A DNA stretch of 33,840 nt, taken from NCBI GenBank assembly GCA_002314795.1, contig DCHI01000012.1, positions 1 through 33,840 of the forward strand, written 5' to 3'. Positions 16,101 to 24,046 of the stretch are shown piece after piece. The first letter of the stretch is position 1, and every line of letters starts with the position of its first letter. The translations under genes and the position numbers were made by a program. The notes under the pieces are model-generated. The model was given only the letters and a program-made list of their open reading frames with translations. It had not been told where the DNA came from and did not search any database. The stretch is from Bacteroidales bacterium UBA1756 (lineage in GTDB: Bacteria; Bacteroidota; Bacteroidia; Bacteroidales; WCHB1-69).

Positions 16101-16613
16101 ATGTTAGACTTAAACAAATTTCGCGTTGTGCAAGACTTTCCTAAAAAGGGAGTCAAATTTTACGATATTACTACCGTGATGAACGATACGGAAATGTTCC
16201 ACGAAGTATTTGAAGAGTTATTAAAGGCCGCAAAGCTTGAAAAGCCGGACGTGATTGTGGCGTTGGAAACCCGCGGTTATTTCTTCGGACCCGCGTTGGC
16301 ACTTGCCCTCAACATTCCATTCGTGCCCATCCGCAAGGCAGGTAAGCTTCCTTTCAAAACATACAAGGAATCATACGAATTGGAATACGGAACGGCTTCC
16401 ATTGAAATTCACATTGATGCGATGAAAGAGGGACAGCGAGTTCTCATTTTTGATGACATTCTCGCGACAGGCGGAACCGCAAAGGCCGCTACGATTCTCT
16501 GTCGCAACTTCTCCCCTTCCTACATCGGGAATCTGTTCATTATGGAAATTGAAGCATTGAAAGGCCGCGAGCGCCTGACCGCTGATAGCGTCACCGCTTT
16601 GTTGAAAGCATAA
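16101..16613 (+). CDS. apt: Adenine phosphoribosyltransferase
   Basis: Apt salvages adenine with PRPP to give AMP. The 170 residues match the family. The PRPP-binding loop is VLIFDDILATGGTA near residue 115. Other signatures are FPKKGVKFYDITT near 13, ALETRGYFFGPALA near 55 and FVPIRKAGKLP. An in-frame TTG at 16071 would add ten residues but lies inside the -7 element, so the ATG at 16101 is chosen. The last residues LLKA end without the longer tail of some homologues. ilvE follows 43 bases later on the same strand, so the two may share a transcript. Confidence 0.95.
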   Translation: MLDLNKFRVVQDFPKKGVKFYDITTVMNDTEMFHEVFEELLKAAKLEKPDVIVALETRGYFFGPALALALNIPFVPIRKAGKLPFKTYKESYELEYGTASIEIHIDAMKEGQRVLIFDDILATGGTAKAATILCRNFSPSYIGNLFIMEIEALKGRERLTADSVTALLKA

Positions 16614-16656
16614 AACAGAAACAATTTTACAAACTTAAATATAAAATAATAGTACT

Positions 16657-17682
16657 ATGGAAAACATTGACTGGGGTAAATTATCCTTTGGTTACTTGAA
16701 AACGAACTACAATGTTCGTTGCTACTACAGAAACGGGAAATGGGGACAGTTGGAAGTTTCCTCCTCCGAACAAGTTTCAATGCATATGGCAGCAACTTGC
16801 CTTCACTACGGTCAAGCCGCATTCGAAGGTTTGAAATGCTACCGCGGCAAGGACGGCAAGGTCCGTATTTTCCGCTGGATTGAAAACTGCCGTCGTTTAC
16901 AGAGCTCCTCAGAAGCCATTATGCTGGCAAAAGTTCCTGACGAACTTTTCAAAGAAGCTTGCTGGAAAGTAGTCCAACTCAACTCCGAATTCATCCCCCC
17001 GTACGGAACTGGTGGTACCTTGTACTTGCGTCCATTGTTGATCGGTACTGGTGAAAAAGTAGGTGTCGGCCCATCTGACGAATACCTCTTTATGATTTTT
17101 GTAACTCCTGTTGGACCATACTTCAAAGCTGGTTTCAAACCGGTGAAGATGCAAATCGTACGCGACTTCGACCGCGCCGCTCCTATGGGAACAGGTCACG
17201 TAAAAGTCGGTGGCAACTACGCAGCCAGTTTGCGTGCCGGTGAAAGAGCTCACCACGAAGGTTTTGCCGCTTCCATCTTCGCAGATGCCAAAACGAAACA
17301 ATACATCGACGAAGCTGGCCCGGCCAACTTCTTCGGAATCAAAGAAGGAAAATATATCACTCCGGACTCCGGCTCCATCCTTCCTTCCATCACCAACAAG
17401 AGCTTGCGCGAATTAGCAGCCGATATGGGTCTGACCGTTGAAAGACGTCATATTCCGATTGAAGAAATCGCTACTTTCGAAGAAGCCGGTGCGTGCGGAA
17501 CTGCGGCAGTTATTTCCCCCGTTGACTCCGTCCAAGACCGTGAAAATGGTAACGTTTACCAGATTGCTAAAAACGGCGAACCCGGTCCTTGGTGCGTCAA
17601 ATTGTATAACCGCTTGACTGGCATACAGTTCGGTGAAGTAGAAGACAAATTTGGCTGGTGTGACATCATTGATGTTGATTAA
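16657..17682 (+). CDS. ilvE: Branched-chain amino acid aminotransferase
   Basis: IlvE interconverts Leu, Ile and Val with their 2-oxo acids using PLP and glutamate. The 341 residues match the longer class-IV aminotransferase form seen in Bacteroidota and eukaryotes. Signatures are HYGQAAFEGLKCYRG near residue 51, the PLP lysine in GHVKVGGNYAAS near 189, DEAGPANFFGI and SILPSITNKSLRELA. The family's C-terminal CGTAAVISPV is present. It follows apt and is upstream of a separately promoted small lipoprotein gene. Confidence 0.96.
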   Translation: MENIDWGKLSFGYLKTNYNVRCYYRNGKWGQLEVSSSEQVSMHMAATCLHYGQAAFEGLKCYRGKDGKVRIFRWIENCRRLQSSSEAIMLAKVPDELFKEACWKVVQLNSEFIPPYGTGGTLYLRPLLIGTGEKVGVGPSDEYLFMIFVTPVGPYFKAGFKPVKMQIVRDFDRAAPMGTGHVKVGGNYAASLRAGERAHHEGFAASIFADAKTKQYIDEAGPANFFGIKEGKYITPDSGSILPSITNKSLRELAADMGLTVERRHIPIEEIATFEEAGACGTAAVISPVDSVQDRENGNVYQIAKNGEPGPWCVKLYNRLTGIQFGEVEDKFGWCDIIDVD

Positions 17683-17735
17683 CAATCTTTAACTTTAAAA
17701 TTGAAAAAGGCGAGTACCATATTTAAGAATATGCG

Positions 17736-17743
17736 TATTTTTG
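17736..17743 (+). promoter_or_regulatory. -7 element TATTTTTG for the small lipoprotein
   Basis: TATTTTTGCCGCG lies 44 bases before the ATG at 17788. A strong terminator closes the transcript after the gene, so this is a single-gene unit. Confidence 0.5.
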
Positions 17744-17787
17744 CCGCGTTAAAAAATTATCAAACAACCATTAAAAAACAAAAAGAA

Positions 17788-17985
17788 ATGAAGAAAATTT
17801 TTGGTATCCTTGCAGTTAGCGCTTTCTTATTCGCATCTTGTGGCCCTAACACTGAAAACACTGAAGCAGTTGACTCAACCGCAGCTCCCGTAGAAGAAGT
17901 TGTTGTTGAAGAAACTCCTGCTACTGACACAACCGCAGTTGCTGAAGAAGCTACTACCGAAGCTACTGAACAAGTTGCTGCATAA
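17788..17985 (+). CDS. Small acidic lipoprotein
   Basis: This 65-residue protein has a lipoprotein signal (MKKIFGILAVSAFLFASC) with the acylated cysteine at C18. The mature 48 residues are of low complexity, made almost only of Glu, Thr, Ala, Val and Pro, and strongly acidic; they are probably disordered. An in-frame TTG at 17701 would extend it but lies upstream of the -7 element, so the ATG at 17788 is used. Similar small abundant lipoproteins are common in Bacteroidota and lack known roles. The gene has its own promoter and a strong terminator, which suggests high, independent expression. Confidence 0.8.
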   Translation: MKKIFGILAVSAFLFASCGPNTENTEAVDSTAAPVEEVVVEETPATDTTAVAEEATTEATEQVAA

Positions 17986-18002
17986 GGTTAACTACCTTGA
18001 AC

Positions 18003-18041
18003 AAAAAAAAGGAGATGAATTTATTTCATCTCTTTTTTTTT
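18003..18041 (+). terminator. Strong intrinsic terminator after the small lipoprotein
   Basis: GAGATGAA at 18012-18019 pairs with TTCATCTC at 18025-18032. The stem is extended by an A-run on the left and nine T on the right, around a 5-base loop. This is the best-formed rho-independent terminator of the window. Confidence 0.92.
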
Positions 18042-18062
18042 ACCCACAAATGAAAAAACCAA

Positions 18063-19697
18063 ATGAAAAGATTATTTTTTACAACCCTGCTCCCTTTCCT
18101 CCTGTTTTTTTCATCTTGCAGCCACAAAAATACTGACGAAGGCAAGATGATTTTCAGATACAACGAGTCAAACGGTATCACGACGCTTGATCCGGCCTTC
18201 TCGTCCGGACAGTCCGTCATCTGGCCGTGCAACCTGCTATACAACGGCCTCGTTGATTTGGACGAAACCTTACACATCGTGCCGGCTATCGCCAAAAGTT
18301 GGTCCATCAGCGACGATGGACGACTCTATACCTTTATCTTGAGAAACGATGTCTATTTCCACGATACCGAATACTTTCATTTCAGCAAACCGCGCCGTGT
18401 CACCGCACAAGACTTCGTCTATAGTTTTTCAAGAATCACAGATCCAGCCGTTGCGTCCCCAGGAGCTTGGATATTTCAAAAGGTCGCCCGCAATGCAAAA
18501 GGCGAACCGCAATTCAGAGCACTGAATGACAGCACATTTCAAATAGAACTCACTCAATTTTTTCCACCTTTTCTTGGCATTCTTGCAATGAAATACTGTT
18601 CCGTCGTTCCACGCGAAGCCGTAGAACACTTCGGCAAGGAATTTCGGAGCAAGCCCGTCGGGACAGGACCTTTCCAGATGCAACTTTGGGAAGAGGGTGT
18701 CAAGCTCGTCCTGAGAAAAAATCCACAATATTTTGAATACGATGAAAAAGGACAACGGCTCCCCTACTTGGACGCGGTAGCCATTTCCTTCATTGTAGAT
18801 AAACAGTCTGTCTTTATGGAATTTATGAAGGGCTCTTTAGACTTTATGAGCGGAATTGAAGCTTGCTACAAAGACGCCCTTCTCACCAAAGACGGAAAAC
18901 TCCAACCGAAATTTTCTGGCAAAATCACGATGGAGACCTGTCCGTACTTGAACACCGAATATCTTGGTTTCGTACTCAAAGAGGATGGAAAAGATAATCC
19001 ACTGCAAATCAAGGAGGTACGTCAAGCCATCAATTACGGATTCGACCGTGCCAAGATGATGCGGTATCTCAGAAACAACATCGGCTACGCGGCCAATTCC
19101 GGCTTCGTACCACGCGGAATGCGCTCATTCAACGAAAGCCGCGTCAAAGGGTACGACTACAATCCGACCAAAGCACTGGAACTGTTGGAAAAAGCCGGCT
19201 ACCCGAACGGGAAAGGTCTTCCACCCATCCCGATTTCAACTTCGGCCTCCTACTTGGACCTGTGCCAGTACATTCAGCACGAATTGGGAGAAATCGGCAT
19301 CACGGTAACATTAGACGTACAGCAAGGAGCTCAACAGAGGCAGATGATGCGCGGGTACAAACTTCCGTGCTTCCGCGGCTCCTGGATTTGCGACTATCCC
19401 GATGCCGAAAACTATCTCGCACTCTTCTATTCGAAAAACCTACAACCGGCCGGTTCCAATTATACCCACTACGTCAATCCGAAATACGACGAACTTTTTG
19501 AAAAATCACAGTCCATTTTAGACGACTCACTTCGGAACGACCTTTACACACAATTGGATTCCATCTTATTAGAAGACGCTCCCTTTGTCGTACTCTATTA
19601 CGACCAGGCCGTCCGCTTTTTCCGCTACGGTGTAAAAAACTGCAGTCCCAATCCCATCAATATGTTGGATTTGAGACGAACCATCATAGAAAAGTAA
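18063..19697 (+). CDS. Peptide-type ABC substrate-binding lipoprotein (SBP_bac_5)
   Basis: This 544-residue protein belongs to the family-5 extracellular solute-binding proteins (oligopeptide, dipeptide or nickel type). A lipoprotein signal ends in FSSC with the modified cysteine at C19. Family features include TTLDPAFSSGQSV near residue 40, LYNGLVDLDETLHIVPAIAKSW near 60, GRLYTFILRNDVYFHD, VTAQDFVYSFSRITDP, KPVGTGPFQM and VRQAINYGFDRAKMM. No permease or ATPase gene is adjacent: a terminator precedes it and the ZIP gene converges 5 bases after. It may work with a distant transporter or as a stand-alone peptide binder. The substrate cannot be read from sequence. Confidence 0.93.
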   Translation: MKRLFFTTLLPFLLFFSSCSHKNTDEGKMIFRYNESNGITTLDPAFSSGQSVIWPCNLLYNGLVDLDETLHIVPAIAKSWSISDDGRLYTFILRNDVYFHDTEYFHFSKPRRVTAQDFVYSFSRITDPAVASPGAWIFQKVARNAKGEPQFRALNDSTFQIELTQFFPPFLGILAMKYCSVVPREAVEHFGKEFRSKPVGTGPFQMQLWEEGVKLVLRKNPQYFEYDEKGQRLPYLDAVAISFIVDKQSVFMEFMKGSLDFMSGIEACYKDALLTKDGKLQPKFSGKITMETCPYLNTEYLGFVLKEDGKDNPLQIKEVRQAINYGFDRAKMMRYLRNNIGYAANSGFVPRGMRSFNESRVKGYDYNPTKALELLEKAGYPNGKGLPPIPISTSASYLDLCQYIQHELGEIGITVTLDVQQGAQQRQMMRGYKLPCFRGSWICDYPDAENYLALFYSKNLQPAGSNYTHYVNPKYDELFEKSQSILDDSLRNDLYTQLDSILLEDAPFVVLYYDQAVRFFRYGVKNCSPNPINMLDLRRTIIEK

Positions 19698-19702
19698 CAA
19701 TT

Positions 19703-20455
19703 TCAGAACGCCATCCCGATAAAGACGAGAGAGACGAAACCGAGGATAAGCGCGTATGTAGCTGCCTTTTGGTAACCGTGCGAATGTGTTTCGGGAATCA
19801 TTTCGTCACTCACAACGTACAACATCGCACCACCGGCAAACGCAAGCATCACGGGCAGCAGCCACTCCGAGATAGCACCGATGCCGTACCCGAGCCAAAC
19901 ACCGATCACTTCCAAAAGTGCGATTGCCAACGAGATGACAAAGGTCCGAATTCGGCTGACGCCAGCCAACAGCAACGGAGCAATCACCACCATTCCTTCC
20001 GGAACGTTCTGAATAGCAATTCCTAACGCCACTGACCACGCATCCGCCGTGTCCGCCGCATTGAAGCCCACACCGGCAGAAATTCCCTCCGGAAGTTTAT
20101 GTAAGGCAATCGCCATCACAAACAGAAGGATATTGTTGAGAGACGCATTGTTACGATGGGTTTCGGAATCCAGTCCGGTGATTTTATGAAGGTGCGGCAC
20201 GACCAAGTCCAAGAGATTCAGAAAGAGCATTCCAGCCACAACACCGATAAGAACGAGCCACCATTTGGACAAACCGGCCATCTCCGCCGCCGGAACAATA
20301 AGCCCGATGGTGGAAGCCGCCAACATAACGCCGGAACAGAAACCGAGAATAGAATCATTCCACTTGTGGGAAAGTCCTTTTACGAAAAATCCTAATAGTG
20401 AACCAATTACCGTAGCAAGTGCAAGTCCTACTGCACAAATCCAAACGTGAGTCAT
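19703..20455 (-). CDS. ZIP-family divalent metal transporter
   Basis: This 250-residue membrane protein has about eight hydrophobic segments and the two metal-site motifs of the family: ALHKLPEGISAGVGF in the fourth segment and AIQNVPEGMVV in the fifth. A His-containing cytoplasmic loop (VPHLHK, ETHR) precedes the first motif. It resembles the GufA/ZupT branch, which imports zinc and other divalent metals. The gene is a single unit with its own -7 element and converges with the substrate-binding protein gene. The metal preference cannot be stated. Confidence 0.92.
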   Translation of the reverse strand: MTHVWICAVGLALATVIGSLLGFFVKGLSHKWNDSILGFCSGVMLAASTIGLIVPAAEMAGLSKWWLVLIGVVAGMLFLNLLDLVVPHLHKITGLDSETHRNNASLNNILLFVMAIALHKLPEGISAGVGFNAADTADAWSVALGIAIQNVPEGMVVIAPLLLAGVSRIRTFVISLAIALLEVIGVWLGYGIGAISEWLLPVMLAFAGGAMLYVVSDEMIPETHSHGYQKAATYALILGFVSLVFIGMAF

Positions 20456-20483
20456 ACTGTTTTCTGTTGCATTTTAGAGGCGG

Positions 20484-20491
20484 CAAAAGTA
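20484..20491 (-). promoter_or_regulatory. -7 element TACTTTTG for the ZIP transporter
   Basis: The minus strand reads TACTTTTGCCGCC, 28 bases before the ATG at 20455. No Zur-like palindrome was recognised around it. Confidence 0.5.
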
Positions 20492-20562
20492 CAGTAAAAG
20501 CTTGGAATGACGCTGCCTTTCAAACAGAAAATGCCAACAAAATGGGAAAACCGTATGGAAAA

Positions 20563-21108
20563 TCACGCTGTGCGCATTTCCGTACGAAGCGAGACATCGG
20601 AAAAATCCTTCATCAATTTTTGACGGATATAAAAAATGCGACTCTTGATGGAGCCGATAGGGGCATCTAACTTTTCAGCAATCTCCTCATAATGATAGCC
20701 ATCCAACATCATTTCAAACGGAATGCGCTGTTCTTCGGGCTTTTCTGCAATCTTTTGCCGTATTTCGGAAACGGAATAGTGCAAATCGGCAGCATCGGAC
20801 GGATTAGAAACAGAATTTTCCAAACTATAAAAGTCGGCAGATTCGTCACGAACCAAACGAGCAGTCTGCTTACGACGATAGGCATTGATAAACGTATTTT
20901 TCATTATAGTACAAACCCACGCCTTCAAATTCGAGCTTTCGTAGGTGTCCGCATTTTGAAGAACCTTCAAAAAGGTTTCTTGCAACAGATCCTGTGCGTC
21001 TTCCTCATTTTTGGTCAAAGAAAGCGCAAAACGACGCATCGGTTCTTCATAACTGAGAACCGCACTAATAATTGTATCTTTCTTATTTTCAATAGATTGA
21101 TTATCCAT
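20563..21108 (-). CDS. ECF-type RNA polymerase sigma factor
   Basis: This 181-residue sigma-70-family protein has only regions 2 and 4, as in extracytoplasmic-function factors. Region 2 (about 25-90) contains RRFALSLTKNEEDAQDLLQETFLKVL and AWVCTIMKNTFINAYRR. Region 4 (about 125-175) contains FEMMLDGYHYEEIAEKLDAP followed by GSIKSRIFYIRQKL, a helix-turn-helix. No anti-sigma gene lies next to it; downstream is the ZIP gene behind its own promoter. Upstream on the same strand is the LytS/LytR-type pair. Its promoter region has a -7 element and a 6-bp inverted repeat. Confidence 0.94.
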   Translation of the reverse strand: MDNQSIENKKDTIISAVLSYEEPMRRFALSLTKNEEDAQDLLQETFLKVLQNADTYESSNLKAWVCTIMKNTFINAYRRKQTARLVRDESADFYSLENSVSNPSDAADLHYSVSEIRQKIAEKPEEQRIPFEMMLDGYHYEEIAEKLDAPIGSIKSRIFYIRQKLMKDFSDVSLRTEMRTA

Positions 21109-21133
21109 CTACCCGCATTTTTGTATCTTAAAC

Positions 21134-21147
21134 GTGTTTCAAAACAC
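21134..21147. repeat. GTGTTT-CA-AAACAC inverted repeat in sigma-gene leader
   Basis: A 6-bp inverted repeat with a 2-base centre lies between the -7 element of the ECF sigma gene (21153-21160) and its ATG, close to the expected transcription start. It could be an operator for a dimeric regulator. No copies were found beside neighbouring promoters. Confidence 0.35.
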
Positions 21148-21152
21148 GGCGG

Positions 21153-21160
21153 CAAAAATA
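21153..21160 (-). promoter_or_regulatory. -7 element TATTTTTG for the ECF sigma gene
   Basis: The minus strand reads TATTTTTGCCGCC, 44 bases before the ATG at 21108. It indicates that the sigma gene is transcribed separately from the LytR-type gene upstream. Confidence 0.5.
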
Positions 21161-21245
21161 GAAGGGACGCCCCAAAATATGCAATAAATACAGATGAAAC
21201 GGGCAAATTGGCGACTAAAATGTCAAAAGATGGGAATGAAACGAA

Positions 21246-22022
21246 CTATTTGGTAAACCACGCCTTGAAATCGGTAACATTTGCCTTACTCACAACGATT
21301 TGTTCAGGGGTTGGCACACTCAATGTCAGACGCAACTTGCTCCCAAACCACATCACAATGTCACGAACCGCTTTTTTAGAAACAATATATTGACGATTGG
21401 CACGGAAAAACTGGTCGGGATCTAATTGTTTCATCAGCAGCTCCAAAGGTTCATCCAAGACGTAATTCTGCTCATTGAAAGTGACAGCACGAGTAACGCC
21501 ATCATTTACAAACAAATAGGCAATGTCGGAAACAGCCAAAGGAATCAGCCGGTCTTTCCAAGGAATTAAGAAAAAGGATTTATAAACGTGCGACTGCTGC
21601 GTCATCAATTTCACCATAGCATCCAATTGAGAAACATAATTTTCTGTAGTAGAATTATTTACAGAAAATCTCTCAATCTTTTCGACCGATTTCAATAGCG
21701 CATCCTTACTGATGGGCTTGAGCAAATAGTCAATTCCATTGGCCTGAAACGCCTGAAGTGCGTACTGATCGTAAGCCGTAGTAAAGACGACAGGGCACTC
21801 CATTTTTACGTTATTGAAAATATTAAAAGCCAGTCCATCAGCGAGATGTATATCCGTAAAAACCACGTCAGGAGACGGATTCTGCTGAAACCATTCCAAA
21901 CTATCTTCCACTCCTTGAAGCGTGGCGACAATCTGCCATTGGGGAGCCGTTTCAGCTAACAGACGGACAAGATTCTGGGCGGCGATGGCCTCGTCTTCTA
22001 TGATTACGATTTTTCTAATCAT
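21246..22022 (-). CDS. LytTR-type response regulator
   Basis: This 258-residue protein has a receiver domain (about 4-120) with the acidic pair E9-D10, the phosphorylated aspartate D57 in VVFTDIHLADG and the conserved lysine in LLKPISKDAL. A LytTR DNA-binding domain (about 150-258) contains RQYIVSKKAVRDIV and LRLTLSVPTPEQIVVSK. The ATG at 22022 overlaps the TGA of the kinase gene by one base (TGATG), so the two are translationally coupled; a GTG one codon earlier is also possible. It acts with the adjacent LytS-type kinase. Targets are unknown. Confidence 0.95.
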   Translation of the reverse strand: MIRKIVIIEDEAIAAQNLVRLLAETAPQWQIVATLQGVEDSLEWFQQNPSPDVVFTDIHLADGLAFNIFNNVKMECPVVFTTAYDQYALQAFQANGIDYLLKPISKDALLKSVEKIERFSVNNSTTENYVSQLDAMVKLMTQQSHVYKSFFLIPWKDRLIPLAVSDIAYLFVNDGVTRAVTFNEQNYVLDEPLELLMKQLDPDQFFRANRQYIVSKKAVRDIVMWFGSKLRLTLSVPTPEQIVVSKANVTDFKAWFTK

Positions 22023-23134
22023 CACAAACTGGTTTTGATGTTGGAAACTGTTTTTCCGTCAGCAAGGGAAGTGGATTGAATCAGCGGAAGTTCGACACTG
22101 AACATATCGGGGCCTTCTTCGATGGAAATGCTCTCTTGGAAACGGAGTTCGTACCGTTTGGCAAGGTTATCCAATCCAAGTCCGGTGGAGGGTTCCGCTC
22201 CTGCCTTAGGTTGCAGCGGATTACTCACGCGCAAACGACTGGCCTCGGTCACACTGATTCGAATACAGAGCGGGTGACGGTCACTTACCACGTTGTGTTT
22301 GAGCACGTTCTCTATCAGCATCTGCAAACTAATCGGAACGACGGACCAGTTCAGTGCTTCGGACGGAATCTCTTTCCGAATAGTCAGATTTTCTCCATAA
22401 CGGATTTTCATCATATAAATATAGGAATCGGTGAACGCCAGTTCCTCCGCCAACGTCGCGGTTTCGCGCTGCTGCATCGTATAACGGTAAGTTTGAGCAA
22501 GTTGCTGCAAATAGTTCTGCGCCTTTTCATCATCCATTCCGATCAAGCCGCTGAGCGTATTCAACGAATTGAACATAAAATGCGGATTCAGCTGTTTTTC
22601 AAGAGAATCGTAACGGATTAGTAAATTTTCGGTACGAAGTCGTTCATTTTCCATTTGCATCCGATGTTGGTTGGTGATGGAAAACAGCAACAAAGTGATG
22701 AACAAAGCGAAGATAGCTGCCGAACAACCACGAATAATCGCAATCATTGTAGAATAGGGCAAATGTGATTTCCCGTAGATGGCTATATCGAGATTAACCG
22801 AGACCATCGAAAAGACAATTGCAATGGCCAAGGCCCCGACAATCGTTATTATCCAGCGCCAATGTATGGCAATGCGACTTTTTACAATAATAAATCCATA
22901 AGAGAAAATCAGAAACGACAATACAATGTTCAAAATCAACGAGATAACCATTTGGGATATTTCGAGGTCGAGTTTGTCGCGCACCGCACCAATGAGCATC
23001 ACCACAGAGATGATGACGCCCGTAATCAGCGACAAAAGCAATGCATACCGCGTATTGAAACTCGATGGTTTTTTCTCAAAACCACTCACTATAAATCGTT
23101 TATGACTTTTCAATATATTTTTAGAAAAAAACAT
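22022..23134 (-). CDS. LytS-type sensor histidine kinase
   Basis: This 370-residue membrane kinase has about four hydrophobic segments in residues 30-155, a short coiled linker (HRMQMENERLRTENLLIRY) and a His_kinase domain with the phosphoacceptor H185 in LEKQLNPHFMFNSLNTLSG. The ATPase half shows MLIENVLKHNVV and GLGLDNLAKRYELRF. No recognisable extracytoplasmic ligand domain is present. An in-frame TTG at 23149 lies in the -7 element, so the ATG at 23134 is preferred; this leaves a leader of only a few bases, and a GTG further in (before SGFEKK) is another possible start. It is transcribed ahead of its response regulator. Confidence 0.93.
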   Translation of the reverse strand: MFFSKNILKSHKRFIVSGFEKKPSSFNTRYALLLSLITGVIISVVMLIGAVRDKLDLEISQMVISLILNIVLSFLIFSYGFIIVKSRIAIHWRWIITIVGALAIAIVFSMVSVNLDIAIYGKSHLPYSTMIAIIRGCSAAIFALFITLLLFSITNQHRMQMENERLRTENLLIRYDSLEKQLNPHFMFNSLNTLSGLIGMDDEKAQNYLQQLAQTYRYTMQQRETATLAEELAFTDSYIYMMKIRYGENLTIRKEIPSEALNWSVVPISLQMLIENVLKHNVVSDRHPLCIRISVTEASRLRVSNPLQPKAGAEPSTGLGLDNLAKRYELRFQESISIEEGPDMFSVELPLIQSTSLADGKTVSNIKTSL

Positions 23135-23146
23135 AAACAAAACAAA

Positions 23147-23154
23147 CAAAGTTA
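23147..23154 (-). promoter_or_regulatory. -7 element TAACTTTG for the two-component operon
   Basis: The minus strand reads TAACTTTG, 12 bases before the kinase ATG at 23134. Such a short distance implies a near-leaderless transcript or a start further inside. The DUF5020-like gene diverges to the right with its own promoter. Confidence 0.4.
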
Positions 23155-23192
23155 AATTTTGTTTTACAGAACGTGACTTTTATAGGATATTT

Positions 23193-23222
23193 TTTGCACA
23201 CGAATTAATTATCGTACATTTG
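23193..23222 (+). promoter_or_regulatory. Promoter of the DUF5020-like gene with -33 and -7
   Basis: TTTG at 23193-23196 and TACATTTG at 23215-23222 are separated by 18 bases, close to the 19-21 of the Bacteroidota consensus. The ATG follows 56 bases later. This is the only promoter in the window with both boxes near the expected spacing. Confidence 0.6.
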
Positions 23223-23278
23223 CCACGTCAAAAAAAAGTGACACAGAAATCTGCAATTAACTAATTTTCAATTACTTT

Positions 23279-24037
23279 ATGAAAAAAATTCTAATCACAC
23301 TTTCACTTTTCTGTTCCATCCTGTACCTTCAATCACAAAACGTCCAACTGCACTACGATTTCGGACGGCATCTTTACAACGATTTAAAACAGGATGCCAC
23401 GACGGGCGGGGGACGGCAAACGCTCACTTCCACCTTAGAAGTTTTCAAAATTGACACATTAGGCAGTTTTTTCTGCTTTGCCGACTTCGACTACTCCTTC
23501 CAAAAGGTTTATGGCGCCTACTGGGAAATCTCCCACGAATTTTGTTTCTGGAAGAAGAGCAAAGTAAACTGGCTTTCCATCCACGCGGAATACGACGGCG
23601 GGCTGAACCGTGAAGTTGGCGGTTACAACGACGCCTGGCTGTTGGGGCTCACTTACTCCGGTCACTCAAAAGATTACAGCAAAACGTGGTCGCTGAGTGC
23701 GATGTACAAACTGATTCCGCGCACCATCGGAATGGATGGGCGCAAAGATGTCCATCAATTCCAAATCACGGGCGTCTGGGGCATCGAATTTGCCAAGGGA
23801 TGGTGTACGTTTTCGGGATATGTTGATTTTTGGCGCGAACCGCGTCCGTGGCAAGGAACAGAGTATATGATTATGGGAGAACCACAATTTTGGGTGAATC
23901 TGGACTGCATCAAAGGCTGGAACAAAATCAATCTCAGTGTGGGAACGGAAGTTGAAATATCTAACAATTTCATTAACAAAGGGTTTTACTGCATTCCCAC
24001 ATTGGCTTTGAAATGGGATTTTGCACGAAACAGATAG
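23279..24037 (+). CDS. Outer-membrane beta-barrel protein, DUF5020-like
   Basis: This 252-residue protein has a signal peptide (1-19, ending LQSQ) and a mature part of alternating aromatic strands typical of a small outer-membrane barrel: LHYDFGRHLYN, FFCFADFDYSF, GAYWEISHEFCFWK, WLLGLTYSGHS, FSGYVDFWREPR and a final strand ending LALKWDFARNR. The pattern recalls DUF5020, a Bacteroidota family related to nucleoside-specific Tsx channels. The terminal strand does not end in an aromatic residue, which is slightly atypical for barrel assembly. It has its own promoter and precedes a DMT transporter by 9 bases, suggesting that the two may move the same kind of small molecule across the two membranes. 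Confidence 0.78.
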   Translation: MKKILITLSLFCSILYLQSQNVQLHYDFGRHLYNDLKQDATTGGGRQTLTSTLEVFKIDTLGSFFCFADFDYSFQKVYGAYWEISHEFCFWKKSKVNWLSIHAEYDGGLNREVGGYNDAWLLGLTYSGHSKDYSKTWSLSAMYKLIPRTIGMDGRKDVHQFQITGVWGIEFAKGWCTFSGYVDFWREPRPWQGTEYMIMGEPQFWVNLDCIKGWNKINLSVGTEVEISNNFINKGFYCIPTLALKWDFARNR

Positions 24038-24046
24038 AATTTCAAG

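Noticed and set aside
20692..21393. Plus-strand ORF of 233 codons across the sigma and LytTR genes
   Set aside because: It is antisense to the ECF sigma factor and the end of the LytTR regulator, both with strong motifs.
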